Of a DNA stretch of 64,000 nt, positions 34,419-41,689 are shown in pieces. Source of the stretch: CAZJHD01 sp964545855 (GTDB lineage: Bacteria; Planctomycetota; UBA1135; JACQFD01); contig CAZJHD010000005.1 in the NCBI GenBank assembly GCA_964545855.1, forward strand, positions 62,001 to 126,000, written 5' to 3'. Made by a program: the position numbers and the translations under genes. The notes under the pieces were generated by a model. That model worked only from the letters and a program-made list of their open reading frames with translations, was not told the origin of the DNA and made no database searches. Numbering within the stretch: position 1 is the first letter of the stretch; each line of letters opens with the position of its first letter.

Positions 34419-35465
34419 ATGGACGTCGTCGTCGACTGCCCCTTCGAGTTCGCCGTCGAGATCGCCCGCGAGCCCGCGGGGAACGCGCCCGCGTTCCACC
34501 GCGAGCGCATCGACGCCGATCTCGGCGACCTCCTCGAGGAGGCCTTCGTCGGCGGCGTCCTCGCGGGCCGGCTTCCGTGCGAGGCGGACGCGGTTCGCGC
34601 CCGGGTCGCGCCGGTCTGGTCGGCCGAGCCGATCGTCTCGGAGCTGCAGGTGGAGCTGCGGACCCTGCGCGACGGCGCCGAGAGCGGCTCGTTCCTCCAC
34701 TGCCAGCGCGACGGACGCTGGACGCGGCGATGCCGGCAGCGCGTCGACCGGCTCCGTGACGAGGGCGCCCTCGGCAGCGAGGAGCGCGCATGGATGCGCG
34801 TCGTGGCGACGCGCGCACCGGCGCGGACGGCGACGGGGGAATCCCCGTGGCCGCTCCTCGAGGATCTGCCGGTCGTCGATCGGACGCTCGGCGACCTCGG
34901 CGTGCGCGCCCTCGGCGAGGGCGGCCTCGCGCCGGAGCGACCCGTGCTCGTCTCCGAGCGCATGCTCGAGGAGATCGTGGTCGCGACGGAACGCGCCGGC
35001 GCGTCGGAGACCGGGGGCGCCGCCCTCGGCACGATCGCGCGCCTGCCGGAGCCTCTCCCGGGGACGACCACGGCGCTCGTGACGGTGCTCACGGCCTGCG
35101 TCGCCGATCCGCGCCACGCGGGATCGCCCGGCCGCTTCACCTTCTCGCCGGAGGGCCTCGCCGAGGCGGCGCGCATCGCCGACGTGCGCGGCCGCGGCGA
35201 GTCGGTCCTCACGGTCTTCCACACGCACGGATGGGGCACGGACTGCGGCCGCTGCAACGAGAGCGAGACCTGCGCGATCCCGACCTGCGCGTCCGTCTCC
35301 GACGACGACTACGTGGTCGCCGAGAGCCTCTTCCCCTCGAAGGCGACGCTGCTGCCGATCGCCGGCCGGAAGCTCGGCGCGCCGGGCCGTCGCCCCGTTC
35401 TCGAAGTCCACGCATGGCGGTCGGGCCTCCTGCGCCCGATCCCCTGGAGCACCTTCCGCGAATGA
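34419..35465 (+). CDS. JAB/JAMM-domain deubiquitinase-like metallopeptidase
   Basis: 348-residue protein. The N-terminal 150 residues are unassigned and contain LRTLRDGAESG and a SFLHCQRDGR-like stretch. The C-terminal part is a JAB/MPN domain: Glu197 in GASETGGAALG, the HTH zinc pair His268-His270 in VLTVFHTHGWGTD, and the later Ser-x2-Asp (ASVSDDDYVV). Between HTH and SxxD there is an extended loop with four cysteines (276, 279, 285, 290), enough for an extra zinc site; normal spacing is about seven residues. It should mature the ubiquitin-like precursor or remove it from targets. ATG 34419 has GGAG 8 bases upstream. Confidence 0.85.
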   Translation: MDVVVDCPFEFAVEIAREPAGNAPAFHRERIDADLGDLLEEAFVGGVLAGRLPCEADAVRARVAPVWSAEPIVSELQVELRTLRDGAESGSFLHCQRDGRWTRRCRQRVDRLRDEGALGSEERAWMRVVATRAPARTATGESPWPLLEDLPVVDRTLGDLGVRALGEGGLAPERPVLVSERMLEEIVVATERAGASETGGAALGTIARLPEPLPGTTTALVTVLTACVADPRHAGSPGRFTFSPEGLAEAARIADVRGRGESVLTVFHTHGWGTDCGRCNESETCAIPTCASVSDDDYVVAESLFPSKATLLPIAGRKLGAPGRRPVLEVHAWRSGLLRPIPWSTFRE

Positions 35466-37312
35466 GCCCCCGATCGACCGACCGTCCGCCCCAGGGCGAC
35501 TCTCCGCCGCCGCCCCGTCCCGAGGTCCTCCGCGTGCTCGGCCTCGCCGGCGTCGACGCCGGAGCCACGCCGCGCCTCCTGCGGGAGGCCGAAGCGATGC
35601 TCCATGCCGCCGTCACCGACCCCGTCACCGCCGCCGCGCGGTGCATGCAGGCCCGACTGCGCGCGGAGTCGGCGGAGCGCGAGGGCCTCCGCGCGACGGA
35701 CGCCGCGCTGCAGCTCGAGGCCGTCCTGAAGACGATGCTCGACGCGCCATCGATCCTCGCGCGGTTCGAGGGTCTCTCCGGCGAGGGCGCTTCGGCGCGC
35801 GCGCACTGCCGCATCGGAGCGCAGCACCAGGCGCTCGCGATCCACCCGAGCGTCTCGTTGGAGGAGCTCGGCGGGCTCGCACCCTGGGAGTGGGTCCGCG
35901 TCCATCCGAAGGAGCTCGTCGTGACGGGAGTGCTCCGCGGCGAGGAGCTGCGCGGCCTCGCCCTCGGCGAGCTCGTGGAGATGCGCGCTTGGCACGACCG
36001 CGCCCACGGCCTCGTCCGCGTCGTGCGCCGAGACCACGAGGAGACGGTCGTCGCGCTCGCGCCCGCCCTGCGCGGCGTCGACCTCGAGCCCCACACGAAG
36101 CTCGTCCTGCAGCGCGACGACGAGCGCTGGGCGATCGACGCGCTCCCGGCGGACGCCGCGAGGAGCCGCTTCGAGGTGCCGATCGACCGCATCTCCACCC
36201 GCTTCGAGGACCTCGCCGGACTCGACGCCATCGTGGAACCTCTCCTCGAGGAGATCCTCCTCGGCTTCGTGCACGGCGAGGAGCGCGAGCGCTTCGACCT
36301 CCGCCCGCTGCGCGGGATCCTGCTCTGGTCCTATCACCCGGGGATGGGGAAGACGGCCCTCGCGCGCGCCCTCGCGCGATGGCTCGACGACCTCGGCCAG
36401 GAGATCGGCTTCGACGTCGTGCTCTACGTCGTGAAGCCGAACGAGCTGAAGAGCGTTTGGCACGGCGGCGACGCGAAGCTCGTGCGGGAAGACCTGTGCG
36501 GCGCGATCGCCGCGCGGCAGCGGCTCCCGCGCACGCGTCGCCTCTATCAGATCGTGGTCCTCGACGAGATCGATGCGCTCGGCCGGCGAGCCGGGGGAGA
36601 GGACGGCTCCGCGCTCCTCTCCTCGTCGCAGAACGACGCGGTGCAGGCCCTCCTCGCGGAGATGGACGGCATGGTGCAGCCGCGGACCGATGGCGAGGAC
36701 GGCCAGCCCGCGGCGCACGTCCTCTGGATGGGCCTCACGAACCGTCCGGAGCTCGTCGACGAGGCGCTGAAGCGCCCGGGCCGATTCGGCGACCTCGTGC
36801 TGCCCATGCCGGCGATCGGCGCGGAGGGCGCCGAGGCGATCCTCGCGCTCTACGCACGGCGTCAGAGCCTTCCCTGGTGTCTCGACGGCGAGATCCGCAC
36901 GGCGCTGCCGCCGGAGGAGATCCGTGCGCGGTTCCTCCGCCCCGCGCTGGCGGCCGTGTTCGACGCCGTGGTGCTGCGCTACACGCCCGAGGGCCGCGCG
37001 CCCGTGGCGGTGCGCGGCCGGGAGGTCCTCGCGGGCGTCCACTACATGGAGGCCATGAACGGCGCCAAGAAGCGCGCCGCGAGCCGCAGCCTGCTCTCCG
37101 CCGGCGTGCCGGCGATCCGCGTGGACGACGTGATCGAGGAGCTGCTGGCGCAGGCCTGCAGCGCGGCGCGGCAGCTCGACGCCGACCGGCGGATGCTGCG
37201 GCGGCTCCTGCGCGTCGAGGGGCGCGTGACCCACGTCGACGTGGTCTCCGACGACGAGCTCGCTGCGCATCGTTTCGTCGCGCCGGCGGCGGCGACGGGG
37301 GCGCGGTCGTGA
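35462..37312 (+). CDS. ARC/Mpa-like proteasomal-type AAA+ ATPase
   Basis: 616-residue AAA ATPase. Residues about 40-110 are helical, possibly coiled coil, and about 110-235 look like the OB domains of ARC/Mpa (EWVRVHPKELVVTGVLRGEE). The AAA module has a variant Walker A YHPGMGKTALARALA (Lys297), a pore loop around LKSVWHGGD, Walker B IVVLDEIDALG (368-369), sensor LTNRPELVDEAL and the Arg finger RPGRFGD. This is the unfoldase class that threads tagged proteins into the proteasome in pupylating bacteria. The C-terminus (AAATGARS) lacks the HbYX-type Tyr used to dock on the 20S core. Its start overlaps the JAB stop and its end the ligase start. Confidence 0.85.
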   Translation: MSPRSTDRPPQGDSPPPPRPEVLRVLGLAGVDAGATPRLLREAEAMLHAAVTDPVTAAARCMQARLRAESAEREGLRATDAALQLEAVLKTMLDAPSILARFEGLSGEGASARAHCRIGAQHQALAIHPSVSLEELGGLAPWEWVRVHPKELVVTGVLRGEELRGLALGELVEMRAWHDRAHGLVRVVRRDHEETVVALAPALRGVDLEPHTKLVLQRDDERWAIDALPADAARSRFEVPIDRISTRFEDLAGLDAIVEPLLEEILLGFVHGEERERFDLRPLRGILLWSYHPGMGKTALARALARWLDDLGQEIGFDVVLYVVKPNELKSVWHGGDAKLVREDLCGAIAARQRLPRTRRLYQIVVLDEIDALGRRAGGEDGSALLSSSQNDAVQALLAEMDGMVQPRTDGEDGQPAAHVLWMGLTNRPELVDEALKRPGRFGDLVLPMPAIGAEGAEAILALYARRQSLPWCLDGEIRTALPPEEIRARFLRPALAAVFDAVVLRYTPEGRAPVAVRGREVLAGVHYMEAMNGAKKRAASRSLLSAGVPAIRVDDVIEELLAQACSAARQLDADRRMLRRLLRVEGRVTHVDVVSDDELAAHRFVAPAAATGARS

Positions 37313-38931
37313 CCTTCGCTCCGAAGTCGCTCGGACGCGACTGCGAGCTCTCGACGACGGGCACGGGCCCGCGCGGCGACGCGATCGCACCGTGGAACGT
37401 GACGCGCCGCGTCCTCGAGCACGTGGGGGCCGCCTTCGAGCCCTACGGCACGGAGCCGTGGACGCGCGCCGCCGCCTGGAGCGACGGCCGCGGCTCCGCG
37501 CCGAGGAGGGAGCGCTTCGGGTCGGCCTCGTCGAGCGACTGCCTGCGCCACTGGGCGCCGAACGGGCAGTGCTTCTACTCCGACATGTCGCACGTGGAGG
37601 TCTGCACCGCCGAGACCCGGAGCCCGCGCGCCTTCGCGGCGCAGTGCCTCGGCGTCCTGCGCGTCGCCGAGGCGGCGCGCCGCCGCGCCGAGGAGGCGGC
37701 CGATCCGGGGACGCGCTTCGCGTTGTCGGCGGCGAACGTCGACCTCGTCGACCCGGGAATCTCCTGGGGATCGCACCTGAACGTCGAGGTGAGCCGCGAC
37801 CTCTGGGAAGACCTGCTCGGCGAGCGGCGGCATCCGGCGACGCTCGCCTCCGTCACGAGCGCGCTCGCCGCGGCGATCCCGTTCTTCGGGTGCGGGTACC
37901 TCATGCCGCAGGAGGACGGGTCGGCGCTCTTCAGCCTGAGCGCGCGCGCCCACCATCTCTCGCTCGTCGAGTGCGTCTCCACCGTCGAGGCGTTCCGCAG
38001 GGGAATCCTCAACGCGCGGCGCGAGCCCCACGCGGCGGAGAGCGAGCGGCTCCACTTGATCGGCTTCGACTTCGCGCTCGCCGGCGCGGCGCCCCTCGCG
38101 GCATTCCTCCAGAGCCTGCTCGCCGCCTCGGAGCGCGGCTTCGTCGGCCCGATTCTCTGGGAGCCGGTCCACGCGCTGCGCACCTGGAGCTGGGGTCTCG
38201 ACCTCCGCGCGGTGCGCCTGAACGCGGTGGCGCCCCTCGCCGATCGTCGGACGATCGCTCTCCCGGAGATCGTGGCGGAGATCGCGTCGTGGCTCCTCCG
38301 TCTCCACGAGGCGGGCGATCTGCCGGACGACGCGGCGCCGGAGTGGCGCGCTCTGCTGCCGCGCGTCGTGGAGCTCGCGGGCGATCTCGCTCGGGGCGAC
38401 GTCGCGCGCTGCGGCCGGCACCTCGACTGGGCGGCGAAGCTCCTCGTGCTCCTCCACGCCTCCGGCGACGGATCCCTCGAGTTCGGAGATCCGGAGATGC
38501 GGCTCCTCGATCACGACTTCGCGAACACCGATCCCGAGGCGGGCGCCTTCTGGCGGCTCTGGGCGCGCGGAGCGGTCGATCCCCTCGTGCGCGACGAGGA
38601 CGTGGACGCCTGCCTGCGCGACGGACCTCCGGAGTGTCGCGGCTGGGCGCGGGGGCGCTTGGTGCAGCGCTTCGCTCCGGAGATCACGGCCATCGACTGG
38701 GACCGCGTGGAACTGCGTCTCGACGGCGACCGGTTCGCGCGCCGCGCGCGCATCTCCATGCCGCGGGTCGACAGCCTGCGGCGCGACGCCTTCGAGCCGC
38801 TCCTCACCGAGTCCCGCGACGCGGGCCGTCTCGCGGATCTGCTCGAGCGCACGGGTCTCGTCGAGGACACGACGCACGACCCCGTCTGGAGCTTCGGATC
38901 CGGTGGCGACACCTCCCACCGCTACCGCTGA
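37309..38931 (+). CDS. PafA/Dop-family Pup ligase/deamidase-like protein 1 (divergent)
   Basis: 540-residue glutamine-synthetase-fold protein of the Pup ligase/depupylase family. The start SLGRDCELSTTG matches the Mg-ATP Glu motif; PNGQCFYSDMSHVEVCTAET has the catalytic Asp92 and Glu97 that correspond to the YVDxxHPEYAT motif of PafA/Dop; SAANVDLVDPGISWGSHLNV matches the NNVDxxxxSYGxHENY motif, and ILNARREPHAAESERLHLIG the NTRDEPHAD region. It is more diverged than the second copy and may act as the deamidase/depupylase (Dop role) or a ligase; sequence reading alone does not separate them. GTG start overlaps the AAA stop; the Pup-like gene follows after 49 bases. Confidence 0.82.
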   Translation: MTFAPKSLGRDCELSTTGTGPRGDAIAPWNVTRRVLEHVGAAFEPYGTEPWTRAAAWSDGRGSAPRRERFGSASSSDCLRHWAPNGQCFYSDMSHVEVCTAETRSPRAFAAQCLGVLRVAEAARRRAEEAADPGTRFALSAANVDLVDPGISWGSHLNVEVSRDLWEDLLGERRHPATLASVTSALAAAIPFFGCGYLMPQEDGSALFSLSARAHHLSLVECVSTVEAFRRGILNARREPHAAESERLHLIGFDFALAGAAPLAAFLQSLLAASERGFVGPILWEPVHALRTWSWGLDLRAVRLNAVAPLADRRTIALPEIVAEIASWLLRLHEAGDLPDDAAPEWRALLPRVVELAGDLARGDVARCGRHLDWAAKLLVLLHASGDGSLEFGDPEMRLLDHDFANTDPEAGAFWRLWARGAVDPLVRDEDVDACLRDGPPECRGWARGRLVQRFAPEITAIDWDRVELRLDGDRFARRARISMPRVDSLRRDAFEPLLTESRDAGRLADLLERTGLVEDTTHDPVWSFGSGGDTSHRYR

Positions 38932-38980
38932 TCCGAGGCCGACCCCTCACGCACCGATCTCCTCCGCCACGAGCCGACCC

Positions 38981-39187
38981 ATGACGAACGACACCCGCAC
39001 GATCACCCGCCCCACGCCCGCTCCCACCGTGGAGGCGATCGCGACGAACGCCCCGGCTCCGTCCTCGGAGATCCGCAGCGAGGTCTCCGCCTTCGGCGAC
39101 GTGGCGCGCGAGAGCCGCCGCCGGCTCCAGCGCGGCGCCGACGCCGAGCGCGAGATGCAGCGGCGCCGCAACGACTCCGGTCAGTGA
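38981..39187 (+). CDS. Pup-like small modifier protein
   Basis: 68-residue, highly charged and disorder-prone protein. The first half is Thr/Pro/Ala-rich; the second half is helical and basic (VARESRRRLQRGADAEREMQ) and it ends NDSGQ. A C-terminal Gly-Gln is the form of Pup that Dop deamidates to Glu before PafA ligates it to lysines. Size, composition, C-terminus and position between two PafA/Dop-like genes all fit a Pup/UBact-like modifier, although the conserved Pup helix motif is not visible. Unlike most Pups it is Arg-rich rather than strongly acidic. ATG 38981 has no strong Shine-Dalgarno. Confidence 0.72.
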   Translation: MTNDTRTITRPTPAPTVEAIATNAPAPSSEIRSEVSAFGDVARESRRRLQRGADAEREMQRRRNDSGQ

Positions 39188-39209
39188 CGCCCTGGACGCC
39201 GCCCACGCC

Positions 39210-40709
39210 ATGAACGCCGTCGACGCACGATTCGTGATGAGCACGGAGCAGGAGTGCATGGCCTTCCTCGAGCCGTCGGAGCGGTTCGAGCAGCTCCCCT
39301 TCGCGCTCCAGAAGGCGATGCGCGAGATCGCGCGGGCGGCACCCTCCGTCTCCTGCTCGAACGGCATCTTCAACGGCTATGGCCGCGTCTACATCGACTG
39401 CGGGATGCACCTCGAGCTCGCCGCGGCGGAATGCCACTCGCCGTACGTGCTGGCACTCCTGCACGACCGGCAGCTCCGGCTCGCGGCGCAGGCGGCCGAG
39501 CGCGCGAGCGACGAGACCCTCGGTCGTCTGCATCTCCTGAACAACAACCACGACGGCCTGCTCCACGCCTCGTCGCCCACCTGGGGCTCCCACGAGAACT
39601 ACTTCGTGGAGCAGCGGCCCGAGACCTTCGGCGCCGCGATCCTCCCGTTCCTCGCGTCGCGGCTCTTCGGCGGTGCGGGCGGAGTGCACTTCCCCTCGGG
39701 TCGGTTCCTCGCGGGAGCGCGGCCCGTCTTCCTCGAGCTCGACTCCGGGGGCGAGACCGTCCGCCACCGCGCCCTGCACAGCACCGCGCGGCACGAGAGC
39801 CTCACGGCGGGAGCCGTGCCCGGCTTCCGGTACCACCTGATCCTCGGCGACGGCCACCGGAGCCCCTTCAACCGCGCGCTCCAGTTCGGAGCGACCGCGC
39901 TCGCGCTGAAGGCGATCTTCTTCGATCCGGGGCTCGCGGAGCGCGTTCCGGCCCGGCCGAGTCGCCCGGGCCCGACGATGTGGCTCGCGTGGATGCGCCG
40001 CTGGAACGTCCTCGCACGGCCCGGCTCTCCGCCTCGCGCACGGGAGTCCGCCGTCGCCGTGCAGCGCGTCTACCTCGACGGCGCACGGCGGTGGGCCGAC
40101 TCGGTCGCCGATCTGCCGGCGTGGGTTCCGCGCACGCTCGCCGACTGGCAGCAGACGCTCGACGCGCTCGCGCGCGACGACCGCCCCTGGCTCGCGCGCA
40201 GGCTCGACGCGTTCACGAAGTACGAGCTCTTCGACGCGTTCCTGCGGGAGGCGGGCGCCCCGTGGACCTCGCTTCGACGGCGCCGCGACCTCTGCCTCGA
40301 GCTCGCGATGCTCGATCAGAGCTACCACGACTTCACGGACTCCGACTCGGCCTACGACCGGCTCGATCGGGCCGGCGCCCTCGACGCGCGCGTCGGCCCC
40401 GAGATCGCGCCCGGTGGCGAAGCCATCCCCTTCGTGCCCGAGGTGGAGACGCGGGCGCGCGCCCGCGCGCTCCTCCTGCACGAGCAAGCGGAGCACACGC
40501 GCGACCTCTGGATGGACTGGTCGGTGGTGGTCGACGTCACGAGATCGGTGCGACGGGATCTCCACGATCCCTTCGCGACGGAGTTCGGCCCCTGGAAGCG
40601 ATTCGCGGCCTCGGCGGAGCCGACGTCCCGCGGCCTCGCGGAGCTCCTCCATCGCATCCGCCTCCGCCGGCGTTCGCCGCCGCCGCCGGAGACGACGGAG
40701 AGGTTGTGA
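39210..40709 (+). CDS. PafA/Dop-family Pup ligase/deamidase-like protein 2
   Basis: 499-residue glutamine-synthetase-fold enzyme, the more typical of the two copies. RFVMSTEQECMAF holds the N-terminal metal Glu residues; NGYGRVYIDCGMHLELAAAE has the catalytic Asp63 and Glu69; LHLLNNNHDGLLHASSPTW, then GSHENYF (126-132), matches the NNVD...HENY motif; RHRALHSTARHESL and YHLILGDGHRSPFN follow the NTRDEPHAD and IVGDSNMSE regions. It should use ATP to join the Pup-like C-terminus to lysines or reverse this. It begins 22 bases after the Pup-like gene and its last codons form the left arm of a long inverted repeat. Confidence 0.85.
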   Translation: MNAVDARFVMSTEQECMAFLEPSERFEQLPFALQKAMREIARAAPSVSCSNGIFNGYGRVYIDCGMHLELAAAECHSPYVLALLHDRQLRLAAQAAERASDETLGRLHLLNNNHDGLLHASSPTWGSHENYFVEQRPETFGAAILPFLASRLFGGAGGVHFPSGRFLAGARPVFLELDSGGETVRHRALHSTARHESLTAGAVPGFRYHLILGDGHRSPFNRALQFGATALALKAIFFDPGLAERVPARPSRPGPTMWLAWMRRWNVLARPGSPPRARESAVAVQRVYLDGARRWADSVADLPAWVPRTLADWQQTLDALARDDRPWLARRLDAFTKYELFDAFLREAGAPWTSLRRRRDLCLELAMLDQSYHDFTDSDSAYDRLDRAGALDARVGPEIAPGGEAIPFVPEVETRARARALLLHEQAEHTRDLWMDWSVVVDVTRSVRRDLHDPFATEFGPWKRFAASAEPTSRGLAELLHRIRLRRRSPPPPETTERL

Positions 40710-40859
40710 AAGAATCGCCGCCGCAGCCCCGAGGCCGAGCGAGAGCGAGCGAGGCAAGAAGCGACGACGACGCAACTCGAGAAGAGTTGCGGAGGAGGAG
40801 CGACGACGCCGCAGCCGCTCGCAGCCGGCGGTCGCCCGGCGCCGATTCTTTCACGACCT
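40701..40859. repeat. 159-bp element bounded by a 17-nt inverted repeat
   Basis: AGGTTGTGAAAGAATCG (40701-40717) and CGATTCTTTCACGACCT (40843-40859) are inverted copies with one mismatch. Inside is a separate hairpin, GCAACTC (40772-40778) with GAGTTGC (40784-40790). The left arm includes the stop codon of the second PafA/Dop-like gene. It may terminate the operon transcript or be a small miniature-transposon-like insertion; no T-run follows the outer stem. Confidence 0.55.
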
Positions 40860-40913
40860 CGGAAAGCGAGTCGGCTCCCTTCTGACCGGCTCGCGGAGCG
40901 GTCCGCGGCCCGT

Positions 40914-41372
40914 TCAGCGCGAGACGAAGGGCGGGCCCGGCATGCCGATCGTGATTCCCTCGGGACGGTGCACCTCGACGAGGCAGGCGCCGTCCTCGTG
41001 GGCGAAGTGCACTCCGAAGCCGGACGCGACGAGCGACTCCAGGGCCGCACGGTCCTCGAAGCCGCAGGGCACCACGGCGCAGTGCCCGATCCGTCCGGCG
41101 GCCGCCGCCACGATGTCGCGCACGCGCTCCTGCGTCGGCTGCGACCGGGAGTACGCCGCGAGGAACTCCCTCTGGACGAACCAGAAGACGCTGGCGCGGA
41201 TCTCCTGCGCCACGAAGCCTTCGACGGCTTCGAGCGCCGGCTCGGCGTCGGCGCTCGCGCCGAGATTCAGGATCCAGACTCCCGAACGCGCCCTCACGAG
41301 GAAGGGCTGCACCGCCGCGCCCATCACGACGACTTCCTGTCCCGCGGGAACCTCGACCGAATCGCTCCTCAT
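40914..41372 (-). CDS. Hypothetical protein
   Basis: 152-residue protein I do not recognise. It has alternating strands and helices (VVVMGAAVQPFLVRARSGVW, FVAQEIRASVFWFVQREFLA, GFGVHFAHEDGACLVEVHRP) and no signal peptide or membrane helix. It lies just beyond the inverted repeat at the end of the ubiquitin/Pup-type operon and faces it, so it is probably not part of that unit. I chose ATG 41372; the frame upstream is open but Arg/Gly-rich. Confidence 0.5.
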   Translation of the reverse strand: MRSDSVEVPAGQEVVVMGAAVQPFLVRARSGVWILNLGASADAEPALEAVEGFVAQEIRASVFWFVQREFLAAYSRSQPTQERVRDIVAAAAGRIGHCAVVPCGFEDRAALESLVASGFGVHFAHEDGACLVEVHRPEGITIGMPGPPFVSR

Positions 41373-41689
41373 CCGAATCTCCCGGGCCAGGGCGGCCCTC
41401 TCGTGCCTGGGTCCTTCCGCGACGCGTCCCATCGCCGCGGCGCCGAGCCGCGACGAGCCGGCGCGCCGGAGGTGCATCGGGCGCGATCGCCTGCGACCTT
41501 GACCGTCGATCTCCCCATCGGAGGCGACCCGCGCGAGTCGCGGACGGGGAGCCGTCCGGTCCGCCCAGGGAGCTGCTCCGGAAGGGAGGCCGCTGCAGGA
41601 GGCGCCGTCCCCGATTCCCCGGAGCGGCGATTCGAGGTGCCGACGCAATCGCCCTCGACGCTTGCTCCCCTTCGGGGACCCACCGAACC
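41373..41689. other. Divergent intergenic region, no gene seen
   Basis: 317 bases between two divergent hypothetical genes. I see no convincing coding frame, RNA gene or repeat; promoters for both neighbours are expected. Confidence 0.4.

Larger units (their letters stand above)
30675..40709 (+). other. Operon combining ubiquitin-like and pupylation-like protein-tagging machinery
   Basis: Co-directional genes in order: possible small ORF, FHA/RING-like protein, E1, E2, YbjN-like protein, ubiquitin-like protein, JAB/JAMM peptidase, ARC/Mpa-like AAA ATPase, PafA/Dop-like ligase 1, Pup-like protein, PafA/Dop-like ligase 2. E1-E2, E2-YbjN, YbjN-Ubl, JAB-AAA and AAA-ligase 1 overlap by four bases (GTGA or ATGA), the FHA/RING-like gene overlaps E1 by 35 bases, and other gaps are under 60 bases, so a single transcript is expected. 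E1/E2/JAB/RING operons and Pup/PafA/Dop/Mpa loci are each known in bacteria; here both are interleaved in one unit. Confidence 0.85.

Noticed and set aside
37042..38919. Minus-strand frame of 625 codons opposite the first PafA/Dop-like gene
   Set aside because: No recognisable motif, and the plus-strand frame has clear family motifs and operon overlaps.
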